NCBI GenBank assembly: GCA_963677185.1
Contig: OY781889.1
Span: 930,001 to 994,000 of the forward strand
Origin: G963677185 sp963677185
GTDB taxonomy: Bacteria > Bacillota > Syntrophomonadia > Syntrophomonadales > Syntrophomonadaceae
Direction of reading: 5' to 3'
DNA: 64,000 bases
This document shows positions 59,164-64,000 of the stretch, one piece after another. The notes under the pieces are model-generated. The model made no database searches, had not been told where the DNA came from, and saw nothing but the letters and a program-made list of their open reading frames with translations. Within the stretch, counting starts at the first letter, position 1. Each line of letters begins with the position of its first letter. The position numbers and the translations under genes are program-made.

Positions 59164-60321
59164 ATGCGCCAGAGCACCGGTCCAATATACATAATCATTA
59201 TGATCAGCAAGGTCGTCCTGTATTCCATTGTATTTTTCCGGGCTTTCAGCCGGATGGAGCTGTCCGCCGAGCTGATTCTCATCACGGCTGCGATCCTGGC
59301 CTGTGACCTGTGGCGCAGTATCAGGATTTATCGTGATCCCGGGATCAACCTCCGTTCGCTCTATTTGAGCCTGGGGCTGGCGGCCGTTTACACGGTGATT
59401 ACTATGCAGGGCAGCTATGACAAGCTGTTTTTAATCTATGCCCTGGAAGGAATTGCGGTTCTGCCCCTGCGCCAGGCGCTGGTTTTCATGCCGCTTGCTT
59501 TACTTACTTACACCGGGGTGATGGTGTTTGATGAACTGCGCCAGTACGGACAACTCCAGGTGCCATCATTTCCCGAGGCGGCTCTGGTTTTTTTCCTGAT
59601 GCTCCTGATCCTGGGCGAACGCTGGCAGCGTGAACAGCGGTTGGTTTACGAACAATTGAACAATACCCTCAAATTCGTAAACCGGCAGCTCCAGGCCAGC
59701 ATTGCCTGGAACGAGGCTTTCAGCGCCGAGTCCGAGCGCCGTCGCCTGGCCGCTGAACTGCATGACAGCCTGGGCCATGAACTGACCGGGCTGATTATCA
59801 GCCTGGAAGCGGGGCGCAGGCTGCAGGAACAGGATCCCGAAAAGAGCCATCGCCTGTCCGAGCAGGCCCTGCGCACTGCCCGCGCAGCCATGCAGTCGGT
59901 GCGCGAACTGGTATCAGCAAGCCCCGATAACCATGCGGAATTCGTTTTGCCGGTGCGACTGGAGCAGATGATCCATGATGTGGCGGCTTTGAGCGGCATG
60001 GAAGTGGACTCCGCCTGTGATCCCGCCCTGGCAGAGATGCCGGCTTCGATCCAGTTCCATCTATATCGCATATTTCAAGAAGCCCTGACCAATACCCTGC
60101 GTCATGCCGGGGCGGAACGGGTCGTAATTCGCATTGGCTGCAACAACGGCACTATTAATTTTTCCTACCAGGACAACGGTTTCGGCACCTCTCTCATCCA
60201 GGAGGGTAACGGCCTGCGGGGTATCCGCGAGCGGGTGGAAGCCATGCGCGGTCGGATTAGCTTTGGCTCCGCGGTTGGAAAGGGATTTACAATAGAGGGA
60301 ACAATAGGAGAGCGAGGATGA
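59164..60321 (+). CDS. NarL-type sensor histidine kinase (HisKA_3)
   Basis: The ATG follows GGGAGG by nine bases; ten codons upstream are not supported. The 385-residue protein has six hydrophobic segments in the first 170 residues and no clear extracellular domain. HisKA_3 follows with RRRLAAELHDSLGHELTGLIISLEAG and HATPase motifs RIFQEALTNTLRHAGAERV, SYQDNGFGT and GNGLRGIRERVEAM. It phosphorylates the regulator encoded five bases downstream. Signal unknown; the membrane part suggests an envelope or redox cue. Confidence 0.92.
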   Translation: MRQSTGPIYIIIMISKVVLYSIVFFRAFSRMELSAELILITAAILACDLWRSIRIYRDPGINLRSLYLSLGLAAVYTVITMQGSYDKLFLIYALEGIAVLPLRQALVFMPLALLTYTGVMVFDELRQYGQLQVPSFPEAALVFFLMLLILGERWQREQRLVYEQLNNTLKFVNRQLQASIAWNEAFSAESERRRLAAELHDSLGHELTGLIISLEAGRRLQEQDPEKSHRLSEQALRTARAAMQSVRELVSASPDNHAEFVLPVRLEQMIHDVAALSGMEVDSACDPALAEMPASIQFHLYRIFQEALTNTLRHAGAERVVIRIGCNNGTINFSYQDNGFGTSLIQEGNGLRGIRERVEAMRGRISFGSAVGKGFTIEGTIGERG

Positions 60322-60325
60322 TATC

Positions 60326-61021
60326 GTGAGCAGCATCCGCATCATGATCGTAGATGATCAGCCCCTGATATGCCAGGGGTTGCAGGCCATTCTTTCCATG
60401 GAAGACGATTTCGAAGTGGCCGGGATCTGTAACAATGGGCAGGCTGCTGTGGACAGCTGTGCCCTTCTGCGACCAGACATCATTCTGATGGATTCGCGCA
60501 TGCCGGTAATGGATGGTATAACCGCCACCCGGGAAATCCTCAGCAGGTGGCCGCAAACCAGGGTCCTCATCTTAACTACATTCAACGAGGATGAACTGAT
60601 TTTCAACAGCCTGGAAAGCGGTGCCCGGGGCTATTTGCTGAAAGATATCGCTCCGGATGAGCTGTGCCGCTGTATTCGTTCGGTGTTTTCCGGTGGAGCT
60701 TACCTGGATCCGGAAGTCACCGCACGAGTGATTGAACGCCTGGCCGCGGGCTGGTCCGGTAACCAGCCCCGAAGCCAGTCCAGGGCACTTTTCGAAGTCT
60801 TGTCCGGTGATTCTACGGTTCCGGGACTGGGGGATTTAACCCGGCGCGAGCTGGAGGTGCTGGCCCTCATCGGGCAGGGGCTTTCCAATGCCGAGATCGC
60901 AGCCCGGCTCTATATCGTCGAAGGTACCGTTAAGAACCATGTTAGCAGCCTGCTCTCCAAGCTGGAACTTCGTGACCGCACTCAGCTGGCTCTGGCAGCC
61001 CAGCGGGTATTGACCCGCTAA
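60326..61021 (+). CDS. NarL/FixJ-type response regulator
   Basis: The GTG start lies five bases after the kinase stop, with GAGGATGAT upstream. The 231 residues comprise a receiver (IRIMIVDDQPLICQGLQAIL, PDIILMDSRMPVMDG with phospho-Asp, KDI lysine) and a LuxR-type HTH (LTRRELEVLALIGQGLSNAEIAARLYIVEGTVKNHVSSLLSKL). A serine-rich linker joins them. The pair controls unknown targets; the next gene downstream is a candidate. Confidence 0.93.
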   Translation: MSSIRIMIVDDQPLICQGLQAILSMEDDFEVAGICNNGQAAVDSCALLRPDIILMDSRMPVMDGITATREILSRWPQTRVLILTTFNEDELIFNSLESGARGYLLKDIAPDELCRCIRSVFSGGAYLDPEVTARVIERLAAGWSGNQPRSQSRALFEVLSGDSTVPGLGDLTRRELEVLALIGQGLSNAEIAARLYIVEGTVKNHVSSLLSKLELRDRTQLALAAQRVLTR

Positions 61022-61158
61022 TTTACATACATGCTGAAAACATGACTTTAGATAGATGAAACCCTGCCCCCGGTTTGATGCATTACCCCTCCTTCCGGAT
61101 TAACATGAAAGAAAACAAGCGCTTCAACTAATTTAAGGAAGGAAAGGATTCGGTAACG

Positions 61159-62781
61159 ATGGGGAGTTTTAAGAATATCAAGGGTTTAACAAATCGAAAA
61201 GGCATTGGGGCTGCTGTGCTAGTGGTGATGGCCGTGGTTTTGGCCGGAAGCAGTATCTGCGTTTATCGCACCCTGTCCGCGATACCGGAGATCTTCAAGC
61301 TCAATGAACAGCGCAAGGCCGAAGGATACTATATGGCGGAGTTCGAGTTCAAGATGATAGGCTGCGTATATTATCTGGACAAAGGTGAATATATAAAGGC
61401 GCTGAACGGAATCAACGCCATTCACGAGCAATTGGCTACTACTGAAGGGCTGATCAAGATCCCGACATTTAAAAGTAAGGACGAGGAGCTGGATTTCTAC
61501 CTTGAGCGGCAGAATCCCCGCACCGGGGCATTTATGGACGATTCTTACCCGCTCTTCACCTATATTGGTGCGACCGAAAATGTCATTGAGAATATCGAGG
61601 GCCTTTGCCAGAAAACCGGCCGCCCCCTGCAATTGAAATATCCTTTGCGCTTTCTGGATGAAATCGACACTCCGGCCGAGTTGGAGGCATTTCTCGATGA
61701 CCTTTCCACCCAGGGCTGGATTGGCTCCCAATTCCGTTCTCCGTATGTAGGCATAGCTGAAATAAATAATTATCAGGAAGACATGGCCCGCACCGGGCTT
61801 TATGATCTGAATACGGAGTGGCAGCAAGCCCTGCTGCAATGGTTTTATCGGAACCAGGACCCCCAGACCGGCTACTGGGGGCCTCGACTGAGATACAACG
61901 GGCAGTTGATAGACGGCGGAGATATGGTATCCACTGAGAAAATCATTAAAATGTTCCGGGATTCTGAAGGCCGGGACATCTACCCGGATACCATGCCGTT
62001 GCGTTATGTACCGCAGATAATCACGACCACTCTGGATAAACTAACCATGCCCATGCCGCAGGATTTGGAATTGCAGCATGATTGGACTCTGGCCGCCAAC
62101 CGCGGGACCCGGATTATGATCCGCTACCTGTGGACGGACGCTTCGCCCGAAGACCAGGCCCGAATGCGGGAGTTCATCAAGGATATCGTTGCCGACAAAT
62201 ACCAGCAGTACTATATAAACAGCGAAGGGGCCTTTTCTTTATATAGCGGCGCTGAGCATGCGGATCTGGACGGAAGCGGGGAGGTTTTAGCTTATTTGAA
62301 GCTGGTCGGCTGTTTCTCCGGTGAGCGTCAACAAAAACTTTGGAAGGATTCGGAGCTTGAAGCGGTGGCAAAATCGGTACCGGATAATGGAGTGCTGGCA
62401 ACGGCTGATTTCGCATGGATGAGCGATGTTGCGGATCTGAACTCGATCCGTCTTTATAGCGGCGATCCGGGCCTTGATTATATTGACAATGTTGTCTGCG
62501 TCGCATATCCACAGCCCACGCTGGTTCTGGATCGCATGGAAATGCTGCCGGCTTTGCAGCGCTGGACCCGCTCCAATCAGCAGAGTATGGGTAACTGGGT
62601 CAGCCAGGGCTCGGTCGCCGAAGATCTGTCACAGCTTAAGATCGAAGAGGTTCCGGTGGAAAGAAGCGGACTGCCGCTGGCATTGGCCAATCAGACCCTG
62701 CACGCCACCGGTGAGTTGACCGTTATGGCCTTCGATGTCCTGCAGACGCCAATATACAAGGTAGTATACCGACAACCGTAA
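61159..62781 (+). CDS. Membrane-anchored protein of unknown function, helical barrel-like
   Basis: GGAAGGAAAGGATTCGG precedes the ATG. The 540-residue protein has an N-terminal helix (GAAVLVVMAVVLAGSSICVY) as anchor or uncleaved signal. The outer part contains two similar motifs, RQNPRTGAFMDDSY (near 120) and RNQDPQTGYWGPRL (near 235). These resemble the QxxxGxW-type repeats of alpha/alpha toroid enzymes (terpenoid cyclase, prenyltransferase or heparinase-like folds). I do not recognise a family. No catalytic residue pattern is obvious. A two-component pair lies upstream and may regulate it. Possibly a surface polysaccharide-handling protein. Confidence 0.7.
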   Translation: MGSFKNIKGLTNRKGIGAAVLVVMAVVLAGSSICVYRTLSAIPEIFKLNEQRKAEGYYMAEFEFKMIGCVYYLDKGEYIKALNGINAIHEQLATTEGLIKIPTFKSKDEELDFYLERQNPRTGAFMDDSYPLFTYIGATENVIENIEGLCQKTGRPLQLKYPLRFLDEIDTPAELEAFLDDLSTQGWIGSQFRSPYVGIAEINNYQEDMARTGLYDLNTEWQQALLQWFYRNQDPQTGYWGPRLRYNGQLIDGGDMVSTEKIIKMFRDSEGRDIYPDTMPLRYVPQIITTTLDKLTMPMPQDLELQHDWTLAANRGTRIMIRYLWTDASPEDQARMREFIKDIVADKYQQYYINSEGAFSLYSGAEHADLDGSGEVLAYLKLVGCFSGERQQKLWKDSELEAVAKSVPDNGVLATADFAWMSDVADLNSIRLYSGDPGLDYIDNVVCVAYPQPTLVLDRMEMLPALQRWTRSNQQSMGNWVSQGSVAEDLSQLKIEEVPVERSGLPLALANQTLHATGELTVMAFDVLQTPIYKVVYRQP

Positions 62782-63004
62782 CCTGGAGCAGATTCTATGA
62801 CCGGGTTTAACACTTTAAAACTCCGCCGATGGATATATTACTGGCAGAAGGGAGCAATAAGACAAAAGTGGTAGAATTCTTATCGAGCCGTAAGCCAGAA
62901 TAATTTTGAGCCAAGGTTCATGCATGGGATATCAGTGTTTGTGGTAATATCTTTATCAGTGGACCCCAGGTTTTCCGGGTAAGACAATTGCGAGGGGAAA
63001 GATA

Positions 63005-64000
63005 GTGCCGCAACAACTCGAGATGGAAGCCGATAGCAAAGCATTTTCAAAGGGCCAGCTGCGCTGGATTCTTTTCTGCGCTGCCTTTGCCTCGTTTATG
63101 GTCAATGTAAATACATATATCGTCAATATATCTCTGCCCGAAATTTCCAATTATTTTGCGGTGAGCACCGGGCAGGTTACCTTTGTTGTTCAAGCCTTTC
63201 AATTGTCCACGACTGGCCTGCTGTTGATCGTCGGCCGGGTTGGTGACAGCTTCGGCCTGCGCCGCATGTTTGTCGTCGGCTTCGTCTTTTTTGCCCTGGC
63301 TTCTCTGCTCTGCGGCCTGTGCCCGTTCTTTTATTTGCTGGTGGGAATGCGTTTCGTACAGGGAATCGCGGCCTCGATTTTGTATGCTCTGACCCCTGCC
63401 CTGATCGCAGCTTACTATCCGGCGGAGGAACGCGGGCCGGCATTTGGCATTATGGCCATATTCACGGCTCTGGGTATGACGGTCGGCACATCTATCGGCG
63501 GGATTATCAATGCCTGGTTTTCCTGGCAGGGAGTGTTCCTGGTGAATGTTCCCTTTGCGCTGATCGGGGCGCTGGTGTGCTGGCGGGCGATACCCGGTGC
63601 GGCTGGCAAAGGCTTGAAGGAGATTCGGAAGCAGTTTGATTACAATGGAGCGTTGATCAGCATGATGGCCTTGATGGCCTTTGTGGCGGCCCTTGGCAAC
63701 AGCGATGAGCTGGGCTGGACCTCTCCCGTCGTGCTAGGCGGCCTCATGGCCTCCCTGATCCTGGCTGTCTGGTTTGTTATTCATGAAAGGCGTACCCAGG
63801 AACCGCTCCTTGATTTGGAGCTGCTTTCCCGGCCTGAACTAAGCTATGGCAATGCGGCCAGCATTTTAGCCTATATGTTTATGAGCGGCACTAATTTTCT
63901 AATACCCTTTTATATGACCAATTTTCTGGGTTATTCTTCTGCCGAAGCCGGCCTGGTCTTTATGACCTATCCTCTTTTGTACATGGTAATCGGCCCGGCG
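63005..64000 (+). CDS. MFS transporter, DHA2-type drug/proton antiporter (partial, continues past the window)
   Basis: The GTG follows GAGGGGAAAGATA; an ATG six codons on is also possible. The frame stays open for 332 codons to the window end. It shows the 14-TM MFS pattern: FASFMVNVNTYIVNISLPEIS (motif D1-like), VGRVGDSFGLRRMFVVG (motif A), RFVQGIAASILYALTPALIAAYYP (motif B/C region) and VFLVNVPFALIGALVCW. The DHA2 family exports drugs or other small molecules against protons. It is missed by simple ORF listing because the stop lies outside the window. Confidence 0.9.
   Translation, partial: MPQQLEMEADSKAFSKGQLRWILFCAAFASFMVNVNTYIVNISLPEISNYFAVSTGQVTFVVQAFQLSTTGLLLIVGRVGDSFGLRRMFVVGFVFFALASLLCGLCPFFYLLVGMRFVQGIAASILYALTPALIAAYYPAEERGPAFGIMAIFTALGMTVGTSIGGIINAWFSWQGVFLVNVPFALIGALVCWRAIPGAAGKGLKEIRKQFDYNGALISMMALMAFVAALGNSDELGWTSPVVLGGLMASLILAVWFVIHERRTQEPLLDLELLSRPELSYGNAASILAYMFMSGTNFLIPFYMTNFLGYSSAEAGLVFMTYPLLYMVIGPA

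Overview
The window looks like the chromosome of an anaerobic, Gram-positive (monoderm) Clostridia-type bacterium, plausibly near the Syntrophomonadales; that placement is inference. Supporting signs are strong AGGAGG-type ribosome binding sites, frequent GTG and TTG starts, a rubrerythrin, a selenoprotein SelD with an in-frame UGA, BioY, a Tad pilus locus without a secretin, and four exported proteins with the Firmicutes copper-amine-oxidase-like stalk domain. Most of the window is ordinary core or conserved chromosome; about 51.1-59.0 kb is a decayed accessory region.

Layout. 0-4.4 kb: end of a LivF-type ABC ATPase, an acetate transporter, a DegV protein, a small stalk-domain protein and IlvE, closed by a 200-nt imperfect palindrome. 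4.5-13.1 kb (minus strand): a Tad/Flp pilus operon in the order three Flp pilins (the first apparently frameshifted), prepilin peptidase, TadE, TadG-like, CpaB, TadZ, TadA, TadB, TadC, then a DUF192 gene. 13.2-14.4 kb: a cation diffusion facilitator behind a NiCo (czcD-type) riboswitch that overlaps a terminator. 14.7-24.9 kb: exported stalk-domain proteins (DUF3604, transglutaminase-like, beta-propeller) interspersed with rubrerythrin, CvpA, M18 aminopeptidase, SelD and DUF951. 25-27 kb: a membrane PAS-GGDEF protein on the minus strand. 27.1-31.7 kb: the rpsF-ssb-rpsR cluster, MazG-like, DUF2232, rplI, purA and tRNA-Val. 32-42.4 kb: two tandem soluble chemoreceptors, a small exported helical protein, an exported RCC1-repeat protein, a GH39-like glycosidase, an OmpR/HK pair, a CoA-binding protein and a CheX-receiver fusion. 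42.6-50.9 kb: bioY, a P1-family peptidase, coaX-dusB, a multi-PAS/GAF histidine kinase, a SprA-related putative metalloprotease and an SPFH protein.

51.1-59 kb: two 154-bp tandem repeats, each beginning with the 5' end of the adjacent tRNA-Ser, then broken genes (an SLH-domain remnant, a multiply frameshifted gene, a MocR aminotransferase fragment). Among these lie intact small modules: an Xre/DUF2178 pair with two matching operators, a TspO-like protein, a methyltransferase, an MmcQ/YjbR protein, and an IS607-type element (tnpA/tnpB) with a putative omega-RNA region. 59.1-64 kb: a NarL-type two-component pair, a membrane-anchored protein of unknown function and the start of a DHA2-type MFS transporter.

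The strongest leads beyond routine annotation are the 154-bp repeat array abutting tRNA-Ser, which looks like a structured RNA or a relic of tRNA-targeted insertion; the zinc-ribbon-less TnpB with its end motifs; the NiCo riboswitch; the SelD selenocysteine codon; the 200-nt palindrome after ilvE; the frameshifted pilin; and the double operator of the Xre/DUF2178 pair. All coordinates were read by eye and no alignments or folds were run.
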